Origin: Adiantum capillus-veneris
Taxonomy: Eukaryota > Streptophyta > Polypodiopsida > Polypodiales > Pteridaceae
Assembly (NCBI GenBank): GCA_014529385.2
Contig: CM043957.1
Location: forward strand, 71,695,003 to 71,759,002
Reading direction: 5' to 3'
DNA length: 64,000 nucleotides
Within the stretch, counting starts at the first letter, position 1. Each line of letters starts with the position of its first letter. Shown here in pieces: positions 45,067 through 55,538 of this stretch. The notes under the pieces were generated by a model. The model was not told the origin of the DNA, ran no database searches, and was given only the letters and a program-made list of their open reading frames with translations. A program made the position numbers and the translations under genes.

Positions 45067-48000
45067 TTATGGTAGTGTGGATGCTCTTACACCCCCTAAG
45101 GCCTGGAACAAATCGACCTTGGTGAGAGTGGCTTGATGCATAAACTCATGCGCCATTAGATCCATACCCAGAATTGGAAAAAAAAACAAAGTACATATGC
45201 TTGCATGGCACGTATGTGAGCCTCTTGCTCTCATGCTGCTGGAAATCTCATATGTGCATCGTGGGAAGTCAGCAAGGGTAATAGAGTAAGTCACACCCTT
45301 TGCAGCAGACCCATATGTGCTAACATAAAAAACATGGTTCTCATTCAAAACTACAATTCTTCCTTGACTAGCTTAGCATTCGTTGTTTTGCCCGTTTTTT
45401 TGGAAGTCCTTTGTGAGTTCACTCCTCCACTTTACTATCTTACCATCTCGATCTCGAGGAAGAAATCCACTTGGTACTCTACTATTTGTCACACCCGTGT
45501 GCACATGTGGATTTATGCCTTGTCTACTCAAACAAAGCTAATGGATTGTAGTGTTTCCACCTGAGTTGCAGTCAAACAAACACCGATTGCCACATGCCAC
45601 ACTCCTCGCACACTAGACCTGGTGGGCCTACTATCATGTCATCAATTTGCCATGTGTGTGTGTTGCTTTTATTGCAAAACCAAATGAATCCTCCCACAAC
45701 ACCAGCTGGTTTATCTCCAATAGAGGGATATTTGCGACGTCCCCAAAAAAATGGTGCAGGAACACCACTTTGCATATTTGCTGATGAACCATTAATCATG
45801 CAACCATATCTTTCATTGTTCCTGTAATCCTCCCAAAGCATGTTACTTTCTTCCTTGGTTCTGTTCGTCGAATTGCCCACATAGTCTTTGCCACTTCTTG
45901 CTCATCCCAAAGACTATTGCCAAATGATGGTCCTACACTTCCACCTCTCGCACTGGTGGATTTTGTGACTGTAACATACTTTGGGCGATTTCTATCATCA
46001 TCCAAGATATCATCAACATCTACAAAGATTGGCCTTTTCTTTCGTACACTATGTTCCCTTATTGTGGATCGATTCATTTTAGGACTATTTATACCCATTT
46101 CGTACATCGAGGAGTGTGCCATGTCAACTAGCTTCTTTTTTGGACCAATTCTTGATGATTGCATCATGAATCGATTAGCAAGGTCCTGCATTCCTGGCCT
46201 TGTGGAGCTATGGATGCCTTTCAAGTATGCATTGTATTTCACACCCTGAAGGACTGGAAGAGCCATGTCTGCACATGTTGCCTCATGTAAACCAAGGCTT
46301 GCCTTGTACCCCACAGATGCACGCATGCTTAGTCTCATAAAGATTTGTTGTTGGGACAAACAAACCCAAAGCATCTTGTGAAACAAACCCGTCTCCCCAG
46401 TGCGCCACCCGGACATCCCACCATAAAAACCATGTTTCCAAGGACGGGAGCTTACTGTCAATACCATGGCCAGCTGTCCAAAAATTTCTCAGTTCACACT
46501 GACAAACATTTGCAGCATGTTCGGAAGGAGAATCTCTCCATTTGCGACACAAAATATTATGCTCTTCTTGAAATGGAGGCAATATGCACTTAGTGGTATG
46601 CTCTTCTTGAAATGGAGGCAATATGCACTTAGTGGTATGGTGGACCATGCTCTCTTCCCAATGAAAACCACATGACCTTTGTTTTTCAGGGACTTGATTC
46701 TCTGATCCACCAAAGTACACAGTTTGCACTGCAATCCAATTTGCAATGGCTTCATCAGCCATGAAACCCCTAAATTTGGGCATCTCATAGCCCTCTTTTA
46801 TAACAACATTATTTAGCATGTTCCAAAATTCAATTTGTGCATGCTTATTCTCTACAGTGAACTCACATGTTGCTAGTGTGAGAAGCTCACACACATATGG
46901 GTCGTAAACATGAGCTGGCATGGTAGGCCATCGAGGCACACGGTGGATGTAATCAAAATGAACCCACATTTGCTGCAAGTTTCCCCCAGGCCGCATTCTA
47001 TTGACAAGATCAACACTATTGCCAGGGCCCTGAGTGGGCATTTTAAAGATGTGTGGTTGGCTTTCTCTTTCTAACCATCCTGGGTATAAAACATTATGAA
47101 TAAATACATAATGGCTTGTTGCCTTCAGATCAAGTACAGCCTCTAGAACTTTAGCAGTGATCCCTTTTGTTCTCTTAGCATCTTGCAAGGAATGCTCAAT
47201 CCGTCACTTGTTGGACAATGGAGTAAGCATATCAAGAAATTCTGCAAACTCTTTATCACCCATAACACTAGCAGGACCTATATCACTAGAGACAAGTCTA
47301 TCCATGATTATATCCTCAATATTTTCTTTCTAATTGTTTAGTTGTGTAAGAAGATCCATTGATGCATGGGTACAAAGAATTTCTATTTGACAACTCTACT
47401 TTGTCCTTCTGCAACTCGGTGCTTGTGATGCCCCAAGTGAAGAACACATCGTGTCACTCCAAATTTGTCTTGAGGAATGCAATAATAGATGACAACAAGG
47501 CATGTTCCAATACACTCTGGCATTTTCTTGCAGTGAACACACATGAGTGAGCCTAACTCTTTGGTTATCAAACCCTTCAGAACCAATCTAGATAGCCTTC
47601 CATGCCACTGAGCTTCCTTAAACATGGATGCCCTATGATAGTAAGGACAATCAAGATTGGCACAACAAAGATGACCAAAACGTCTACTAAACCTTACTGT
47701 TACAAAGAAGCTGTCACTGTTGCTTGTCACATACTCTATCCACAGATGACTATCACATTTTTGCTCCATACCAGTCATGGAAGATTTATTTATTTAAGGT
47801 GGCAACTCATATGCAATAAACCCATCATAGTACTTATAAGGAAGTTCTTGGACAAAAGCTATTTCCTCCACCTGTGAAAGGGCAGCTTGTAGGTTGCTTT
47901 GTAGGGGTAGTGCCCGAATCAAGTCTAGAATATTTTTTGTTGACTTTCTATTTTTGGCTATTTCTCCCATGTCAAAATCTATTGGTCTTGATTGAGAGCC

Positions 48001-48330
48001 CAGTTTTTTAGATTGCTCATTGGATTCACCCAAAAAAACTTTATAGAACTCACTGACAGCTAGTGAAACATATACATACTCGCCTTTTGCATTCTACAAT
48101 GGTTCAAGCTTTGTTTGGACACCACACAATGTAAGTGGCACAATGGAAAATTCCTTGTCAGCCAACTCAAAATATTGTTGAACTGTTTGAACCTTTATCT
48201 CTTGTCGGGAGTTATCAAACAACAGAAACATCTTTTGACCATGGCAAGGCCCAAAAATGGTTACGTGCCGACTCATATCTACTTGGATTTTCAATAGAAC
48301 TTTGTACATGAATGACTGTTTCAACTTTTC
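45067..48330 (-). pseudogene. MULE-like DNA transposase with SWIM-type finger, broken
   Basis: Read from 48330 down, successive frames give one long protein order. An N-terminal region lies at 48324-47794. A zinc-binding-like region follows (47778-47383) with 'CANLDCPYYHR', 'CVHCKKMPECIG' and 'CVLHLGHHKH'. The core (47188-46283) has 'WNMLNNVVIKEG', 'FRGFMADEAIANW', then 'RSCGFHWEESMVHHT'; the D..W and C-x-x-H spacing resembles MULE transposases. A later frame reads 'LHEATCADMALPVLQGVKYN'. A final segment (45348-45067) resembles a SWIM finger ('VTYSITLADFPRCTYE ... CHAS'), usual at MULE C-termini. Such enzymes cut and paste DNA transposons. A frameshift lies near 46350, stops near 47380 and 47780, and a 39-bp in-frame duplication at 46561-46638. 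No terminal inverted repeats were found. The MULE assignment is inference from architecture. Confidence 0.55.
46561..46638. repeat. 39-bp exact tandem duplication in the transposase frame
   Basis: Two identical 39-base units (46561-46599, 46600-46638) add 13 residues in frame ('HTTKCILPPFQEE' twice) just after the C-x-x-H motif of the transposase core. Confidence 0.95.
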
Positions 48331-48889
48331 AGGTAAACACTCCTTTCAAATGTGACGTGAGATCTATGTTGCTTTAAAGTGTGTCCACACAACCCTTGAG
48401 CTGAGTGCAGCATAAAGTCTTTTTACACAAAAGCCTTTATGAAAGTTCCAGAAGCTTTTAGTTTAGTACGACAAAGTCTTTTTACACAAATGCCTTTGCT
48501 TGCAATGATGCTCTAGTTGATTAAGTGATCGGGGATCTGGAGAAAATCCGATCCGAAGATTTTTCAAAAAGAGTAAAAATGTCCAAAATGTGAAAATTTA
48601 AAAGAATACCACTTTTTAACACCTTACAAAATATGATATGAAATTTGGAACAGTGGACAAGTGTGTAGGAATTTGATTTTTTATGCAAAAGAATTTGATT
48701 TTTCTCAAACAGGGGAGTGGACAGGTGTAAACCACCCAACCCTTTTCACCTACCTACAGAGAAGAATGCAAAACGAAGTTAATGATCACATTTCTAGAAA
48801 CCGTTTTGCAATGTCCACCACAAAGAGATTGAGTCAGTTTGCTCTCGGTTTCTAGATTGTGAAGCGCACACCTATACACACTCCCCGCC

Positions 48890-48939
<50 letters not shown>

Positions 48940-49456
48940 TTCTTTCTCGTACTCTCTTAAGGTTAACGAGCAGTGTGACTGCACAGTGTGTGTAAAGGTT
49001 AGCAGGAACGTTGCAGATTGCAATTCATGCACTGGGCTAGGCTGCCTCTATACGAGATTGAGGCCATGGAATCTACTTATACTAGCATGTGTCGCTGCTT
49101 CTTCCATTATCGGCGTTATCATCATCTTCTTCTTCACCATTATCAGGGTTGTCTCTGTTGATTGCAGCTATCAGCATCTGCTTTGTGGGGATTCTGTGCT
49201 GCTGCTTGTTGCACTCCCGTCACTTGCTCTGCAAGCACAAGCTACCCCCTGTAGCCTGGGCTTGCCTCTGCTTGGCGAGACGCTGCAGTTTGGTGACTTG
49301 ACTTGATTCAAGTGCATACGACTTTTGACTTGCTGGGGGCAGCTTGACTTGACTCGACTTCATACGACGTCTCCAAAACTGCCTGTGAGTTGGCTCAACG
49401 ATGCGACGAGGAAGAACCAGGGCTATGTCCAGGTACATTATTCATCATTTGGAGCA
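48331..49456. other. Intergenic DNA, no gene recognised
   Basis: Contains a doubled 'gtctttttacacaaa.gcctttg' phrase (48416 and 48475) and a TG/AG microsatellite. A 137-codon frame from 48893 starts inside the microsatellite and has two hydrophobic stretches, but nothing supports it as a gene. Confidence 0.45.
48890..48937. repeat. (TG)n(AG)n compound microsatellite 4
   Basis: TG repeats then AG repeats, the same order as the three tracts at 18.7-19.2 kb. Confidence 0.95.
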
Positions 49457-50587
49457 CCCCGTGTCGACAAGGGCAGTTAAAAAGAGTTTTTTTTGCGATT
49501 TATTTCTCTGCATTAGCTTGTAAGATAAGCATCCACTAACCAGGCGCAGCAACCCATGTTGATGCGGGCATTTAAAATAGTTTTTTTTTGCGATTCTATT
49601 TCACTGCATTAGCTTGTAAGATTAGCATCCACTAACTAGCGGCCTCAGGGCTTGTTCTTCTTCTGCCGCTTGTTAAGCCTTGCAAATGACAATAACTGCA
49701 CAATTGACACTATTCTTCACAAGCGGTCAGAGCCACTCAATCAGCACAAACGACAATTAATGCGCAATGTACAGAAATTGGTCACTGTTTTCTAGATAAA
49801 AAATATCCGCTTCATATTTTCTTGCTGCTCAATGAGCATGAGCTAGCGCTATTTCTTGCTCTAGCTTTTTGTGTTGACGTAGGCACTTACAAACGTTTTT
49901 TTGTGATTTAATTTCTATGATTGCTTTGCTTTTTTAAACTGGCCAGGCCCCATGTAGAGAGCTACGTCGACGCGGTCTGTTTCTAATTAAATAGTGTCCT
50001 GTAATCCTATAGCTTGTTTGATTAGCAAAACAGAGCCGCGTCGACGCGGTCTCTTTCAGAGAATAAGTCACCTCTAATTTTTTTACCTTTAGGATTGCGG
50101 TATAAACGGACATAGGCTTGCAGCACAGAAATTGATGCTCCATCTAATCAGCTAAGACTTCAAATTACTAGCATTAAAACACCCCGTGTCGACACGGGCA
50201 TCTTTGGTTAGCTTATAGACCTCAGGAAATAATTAAGCACACCTTGTCGTCAAGCGCAACATCGATGAGCTTCAAGATCTTAAGAAAATTCTATTGAAGC
50301 AAATTGAAGTTCTAAACTGAAGAAAATTGAAGCAAATTGAAGAAAATTCCTAGCTGCTTGAAACTGTCCGTGTCGACGCGGGCAGTTTGATTCCTTAATG
50401 CTTTGATATTGTTTTTCAAGGCTTTACAACTTCTATGCCAAATTGTTTGCATTGTAAACAATAAATAAGGTCTGAATAAATTTAATTCAGCAATTTATTC
50501 CTTTGCAGTGTTAAAAAAGGTTCTCTTTTTTTGTTTTGTGATTAAGATATCCTCTCTAAAACTGCCCGCGTTAACACGGACATTTTT
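49457..50587. repeat. Array of GTCGAC-centred palindromes
   Basis: At least eight related dyads: 49457-49474, 49553-49568, 49961-49980, 50034-50057, 50183-50198 (perfect CCCGTGTCGACACGGG), 50241-50260 (weak), 50361-50388 (a 28-base dyad, aaactgtccg...gcgggcagttt) and 50558-50587 (centre GTTAAC instead of GTCGAC). A ninth partial form is at 49871-49885. A consensus would be about AAACTGCCCGTGTCGACACGGGCA. Spacing is irregular (60-320 bp). A 95-bp tandem repeat accounts for the first two, but not for the others. Confidence 0.8.
49471..49636. repeat. Tandem duplication, period 95 bp
   Basis: 49471-49540 and 49566-49636 share 'gcattagcttgtaaga' and 'agcatccactaac' in order, each unit following one palindrome. 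Confidence 0.85.
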
Positions 50588-50740
50588 CAAGTAGTTAATT
50601 TTGAACAATTGTTGAACTAATTTTTTCAATTGTGATGGTGGAATGTATAAATGTAAGAACTTAAAGAGCCTTTGTTTTATTAGAGGACGAGCAACTGGCA
50701 ATAGAGGTAAAGCAAAGACATCCATGGAGGGGAGTCTAGT

Positions 50741-53700
50741 GATATTGTGAGTTCTGTCTCTACATCCAATATTGCCAGCACAGAGTAGGATATTACCCTT
50801 GAAGAAGATGTGACACTTGAGTCCTTGCATGAGAGTGATCTAGTTCCAAATGAAGCTAATATTTCCATTGAGATTGTTCCATATGTTGCGAGGCCCAAGG
50901 TTGAGCAGACAATTGATGTTGCTACAAAAAATAGACTTTATATGCAAACAGGATAAGACATTGTTCAAAATACTAGAATACATAGATGTTTCTTCTGTCC
51001 TTTGTTACCTCTTTGTAGGCTCATTCCATATGTTCATGTTAGGGGTCTTCGGGATGATGTCACTGGCTTGGAATCTGCATTTGCTTAAGAGGGCTACATG
51101 CAAAAGAAAGGGGCCTTTATTGTCTCCATATGGACATGTCAGAAGAGGAGACTAATGTCACATGTATGCTTCATGCTAATTTACTTGATTGTTTTTGTTC
51201 TTGATATCTATTTGCTTGAGTCTAGTTTTTAATAAATATAAATGATATAAAAAAAGAGTGGAATGATCATTGGAAATAAATCAATGAGGAGTTTGAAAAG
51301 GAATTAGCTGAGAGACCAGATTTGAAATCCATGTCAAATAAGATGCTATATGTATGGGAAGGCAACCATTGAACTGTTGCTTGGATTGCCGCCATTAGAG
51401 AGCGCTTCTCAACAATCAAGGAGAAGCATTGCAGAGTTCTATGGGTTTGAATTTTGTATGCTTGGATCATGAGATGAGTGACGATAATGCTTTTTTTCTC
51501 AATTTCTTTGTATTATGCATGCTCATGCACTTGTAACAACCCATTTTCGGGACAAGTTGGTGAATTGCTCTAAAATCTGTAAAGCTGACCACAAAACATA
51601 CTTAGAGAGATTGCCAGATAAAGACCAAAGAATCATTGCCATTATTAGAAAAAAGTCATCTAAAGGGACTGAGCCATGGTGGCCATTGACTAGACGGTAT
51701 TTGAAAAAGTTGCTTTACGATGTACGTTGCTTGCTAATGTCTTATGGTTTAATAGATTTTATACATATTTTTTAATTTGTAAGATATTTGCCATGAACCA
51801 GGTGCAAAAAAAAGAGTTCCATTCACGGATGCATCCACTTACGCTATCACCCTTTGTGAAGAAGAACTCAAAAAGGAAGAGGAGAAGGTCATAAATGACC
51901 TCTCTAACAAGTATTTTGATAGAGTTGGCAAGGTCTAATGCATGCTCTACCCTTTTTTAATAGCATATTTGTGTTTAGGGTATGTTTAAGTTAGCTTAAT
52001 ATTTGTTTTTAGATTTTGAACATTGTTGATCCTAACCTTGGGGATGCATAGATGACACGGGTGTTAGCCTTGAAATGGGGTCCAAATTCTTATGCATCCA
52101 TTGGGAGGCTAAACATGATAGCTCAGAATGAGGCTAGTGTGGATATGAAGATGTTTTGGGTTCATTGCTTGAAGCAAACAAGCTCACTAGGGCTGCTCAC
52201 GCATTTAGATCGTATTTCTTTATCTCTCACTTTGATTTTCAGCGCTTTACTTTTTATGACATTGGTAATAAGAATAGTATGGATGGTGTTATTTTAGCTG
52301 GTTGCATAGGGAGAATATTTTGGTCAAGTTGTTAGACAAAGCTTTTGCACTTTTATCGGATTTTGTTAAGGCTCCTGATGGCATTGTAGAGCCAAAGCTG
52401 CAAATCATCGCACTATTATGAAGAATTCAAGATTGAAGCTTGTGTCTATCTCTTTCCCGTAGAGACTACATTAGAGTCTAGAACAAAGGATGTGGACATG
52501 CAAGCTTTAAAGAAGCAAGATTTCTTATTGTGGGCAGGATAGAGAATTCTATATAGGTATAGTATAATTCTTGCAAAATAAGCTTGTATTTTTTTTTTCT
52601 GTTTGCTTCTTGTATATATTGTTTGTGTCCTATAGGTATTTTTTATATTTTTTGTTCACCCACCGCATTGCTTCCATTCGAGTTCTTTCAAAGCAGTGGG
52701 TTAATGATTCTAGAGGAGATGGCTGTATGTACACTGACAATATGCAACATATTACTGGTTGGGAGCGTGAGCATTGTCCATGGTGGATAGACATGTCACA
52801 CAACCATTTCTTGGAGCGTGAGAAAGAATCGCACAAAGCAATGCATGGAGCTAGGGTCGATCCTCCACCTCCACCATCAATTGGCAATGTTCACCAAGAG
52901 GCTTTGAAGCAAAGTAAGTATTTTTTGGCATTGAACATGGAATTTGAAACATTTATGTGGATTATACTCATCAAATTTTTGAATTCGATAATCTTGTGGT
53001 ACAGCGACGCTCAATTTTTGCGGCGAAGCGACCCGTCATTAATGTCGGCACATCTGTTTTACCAAGTGGAGCGGGCTTTTAGTGGTTAATCCTTTGGCTT
53101 CACATGGTGAGATTAAGAGTGGTGACTGCAATGTGTTGTATTTCTTTACATTTTGTAATTGCATCTATTTTTTTTGTAGATGGCTTGATAGACGTTGCTA
53201 GACACAACTCTAGCTTCGCAAAGATTATGGACGATATTGCTCCAACCTTTGGTATGATATCTATACATATTACTTAGTTGGTTTAGGTTGTTATATGCGA
53301 GTCATTGTTCTAAGGGTGAGCTTCAAATTCATTGACTTAAACGTTTGTAGGGGTGGGTGGTCAGACTCTTAGGAGATCATTTTGCTCTACATATGCATCG
53401 GAGGTTTCGATGGCTCACCCTAGCATTGGTTCAAAGGGTCGGAGCTATGCTTCAACTCTTGACTACATAGTTGTGGCATCAGGTTTTAGCGTAGGCATTC
53501 ACCCGTCGGCTTGGATACCTCTCATGAGCACCTTACACGATCTCGCTTCGAGGGGGCCTGGGAGGCTTGTCTCATGGGCTGCAGACTTCATCTTCCTCGA
53601 CTTGTCGTTTGGTGGATCAGACATCACCTCTGGCACTGTGCCATTTTGTGATATTTGCATTGAGAAGAATGTTTGATCGGGTGTTCACCTAGCACATTCT

Positions 53701-54480
53701 ATTATGGATGACTCCAGTTGGTTGCTTGTTATGGCATCTGCAGTTGGTGAGTATATTCAATGCTTTGCATAACACTACAAGTTCATAGAGTTTTTAAAAT
53801 TTTCCAAATTGATCGTAGGAGGTAGTATTGGATGGATTGAGAGAGTTTGTCGGGCTTCAAAATTGATAGTGGATCGCCGCATTGTAGTATTACATCACTG
53901 TGCTTATGGATTTGTTGAAAGTGTTGGTGGTTGTCTGAGGTATTTCTGGGCTTTTTGTTCACCGAAAGAATGATTTTTCAATTAACATAGTCGTGATTAT
54001 GTTTTTTTTCTTACCTTTCTTGTTGTAGTGTCATTTCTCAGTATTGTTCACGATTCATCAAGCTGGCTCCATACCCCCTTGCTATGTTGCAAAGAGTACT
54101 CCACTTTTCCATCGTTTGGGATTATAGTCTCTTGACTCCTACATGTTGCACTATCTCCCTGAGATGTCGCATGCTAGATCTTCAGTGGGAGTGAATTGGC
54201 ATGGCTCCATGCAACGGAGTCATGCATTCATTGCCTGCTTTATAGAGCTTTTGTGTCAACATGGAGGTTTATGTATAGAGCTTGGTTGTGGCTCTGCACC
54301 TATTTTGGTAGCTTGTTTGGCTACAGGTCGTGTTTGTGCTTTAGTGGATAGTGATGATGCCATCATAGTAGAATATGTGCAGCCTTTACTTAACTCTAAA
54401 TGTGGAGACGAGAGGAGATATCTACCATCATTGATTTGGAGGATGAAGAAGACATTCCATCTAGTGTCTACCCATTTGAT
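50741..54480 (+). pseudogene. ParB-like / N4-N6 DNA methyltransferase gene, intron-containing, damaged
   Basis: Coding blocks alternate with AT/T-rich stretches bounded by plausible ag and gt sites: near 50741-50955, 51019-51155, 51258-51468, 51515-51725, 51803-51937, 52015-52340, 52395-52545, 52640-52915, 53006-53088, 53181-53252, 53351-53749, 53821-53939 and 54029-54480. The N-terminal part has 'GLRDDVTGLESAFA' and 'MLYVWEGNH' before a TGA at 51370 (family-like D/E-G-N-H-R), resembling a ParB-type fold. A middle part has 'LKWGPNSYASIGRLN' and 'SHFDFQRF'. The methyltransferase part reads 'WAADFIFLDLSFGGSD' (53584-53625), then 'CIELGCGSAPILVACLATGR' (54275-54331). Motif IV before motif I is the beta-class order. 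Such enzymes methylate cytosine N4 or adenine N6 in DNA. DPPY-like motif IV reads D-L-S-F. Stops (51086, 51370, about 52337, 53674) and a frameshift near 54410 suggest a pseudogene. Assignment is by motif recognition. Confidence 0.45.
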
Positions 54481-54640
54481 AACTAGTGAGCACTTTTGTT
54501 TCACTAGAGTTAGCATCACATGGTTTTTGTTTGATTTGTAGGATGAAGTTGACATTCCATCCAGTGTCTACCCATTTGATGACTAGTTAGCTCTTTTATC
54601 TGACTAGAGATAGCATCACATGATTCAATTTTCATTTTGC
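54441..54640. repeat. 100-bp tandem duplication of the methyltransferase 3' end
   Basis: 54441-54540 and 54541-54640 are about 80-85% identical. Both contain an open end 'DIPSSVYPFD' followed by N or D and a TAG. The second copy is preceded by 'tttgtag', a splice acceptor-like site, so either could serve as the last coding piece. Confidence 0.88.
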
Positions 54641-54666
54641 ATTCACGTATTGGTATCATTTTTTTA

Positions 54667-54815
54667 AAAAGATGTGATTTGCATTGTGTAATATTTTTGT
54701 GTCTAATTTTTGTAGAGGGTTGATTTTGACAATATATTCTCTATTTGTGGTTTGCATTGTGAAATATTTTGTGTTTGACATTTATAGAGGATTGATATTG
54801 ATATGTCCTCTTTTT
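54667..54815. repeat. Diverged tandem duplication, period about 76 bp
   Basis: 'tgatttgcattgtgtaatat ... gtagagggttgattttgaca' is repeated as 'tggtttgcattgtgaaatat ... atagaggattgatattgata' just downstream of the methyltransferase end. Confidence 0.75.
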
Positions 54816-54950
54816 TATGAAAGTGTTTTGCCGATGTATGCAGAGGAGAGGCTAGAACCATGACTGCTGACACAATATACAATTATGGGGTTCAAGAGAA
54901 ATATCATAGGTGCAATGTTTTCATCGATGATCAGTGTGATTCCTCATATT
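54816..54950. other. Short flank before element C
   Basis: A 68-codon open frame begins at 54860 ('MTADTIYNYGVQEKYHRCNV') and is cut by the element C LTR at 54951. It may be the start of a coding piece interrupted by the insertion, but no domain is recognised. Confidence 0.3.
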
Positions 54951-55177
54951 TGTTACCATATACATGTGGTAGTGATGTGTGTGAACACACTAGGACCGCC
55001 AGGGCATCTTTTCCCTCTTTAGGAGGTTTTTCCCCCCGTGCACTGCACATACGCCCATCACTCTAGGGCTATCCGTCTTTCCATTGCACACTAAGTAATA
55101 CACTCTCTATTGTGTGCCTTGAGCTTCCTTTGTCTTCTCCAAGTTGTGTGCGTTTCTCTGCAACCCTAATTCCAACA
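54951..55177 (+). repeat. Element C 5' LTR (227 bp)
   Basis: It begins TGTTACCATATACATG and ends ..AATTCCAACA. Confidence 0.94.
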
Positions 55178-55179
55178 AT

Positions 55180-55191
55180 TGGTATCAGAGC
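55180..55191 (+). promoter_or_regulatory. Element C primer-binding site (tRNA-iMet type)
   Basis: TGGTATCAGAGC, two bases after the LTR. Confidence 0.9.
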
Positions 55192-55538
55192 AAGCTGCGT
55201 CCTCCTGGGCTTAGTCGCCAACTGCTCCAGTATACGCCTGCTCACTTTCTTCGATTTCAGTGAGCCTTGGTGAGCGCTCGTAGGCTGACAAATACCTCGA
55301 GAGTGCACGTAGAGCTCGGTTTGCTCAGATTTTTGATTGGGCTCATTTTGGCCTCCGTTTCCACTACGGGTAGTACTGCACAGGCTATTTCGTCATTTTG
55401 TGCAGAATTTTTGTCAGTGCCGTTTTCTGCGTAACAGGTGCCTTATAGTCTTCTACGGTTTGTGCTATATAGCACGTGTTGTTCCCGCTCCGTTTCTCCT
55501 ATTTTCGGACAGTTTTCACATCAGGTGCAACATTTACC

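Noticed and set aside
49457-50587. CRISPR-like spaced repeats
   Set aside because: Repeats are short palindromes with irregular spacing (60-320 bp), diverged from each other, in a plant nuclear context without any cas-like gene.
52571-53089. Single 172-codon gene starting at 52571
   Set aside because: The open frame fuses T-rich intron-like sequence with parts of two coding blocks of the methyltransferase-like gene; its start region is a run of Phe/Leu/Tyr from intron DNA rather than a signal peptide.
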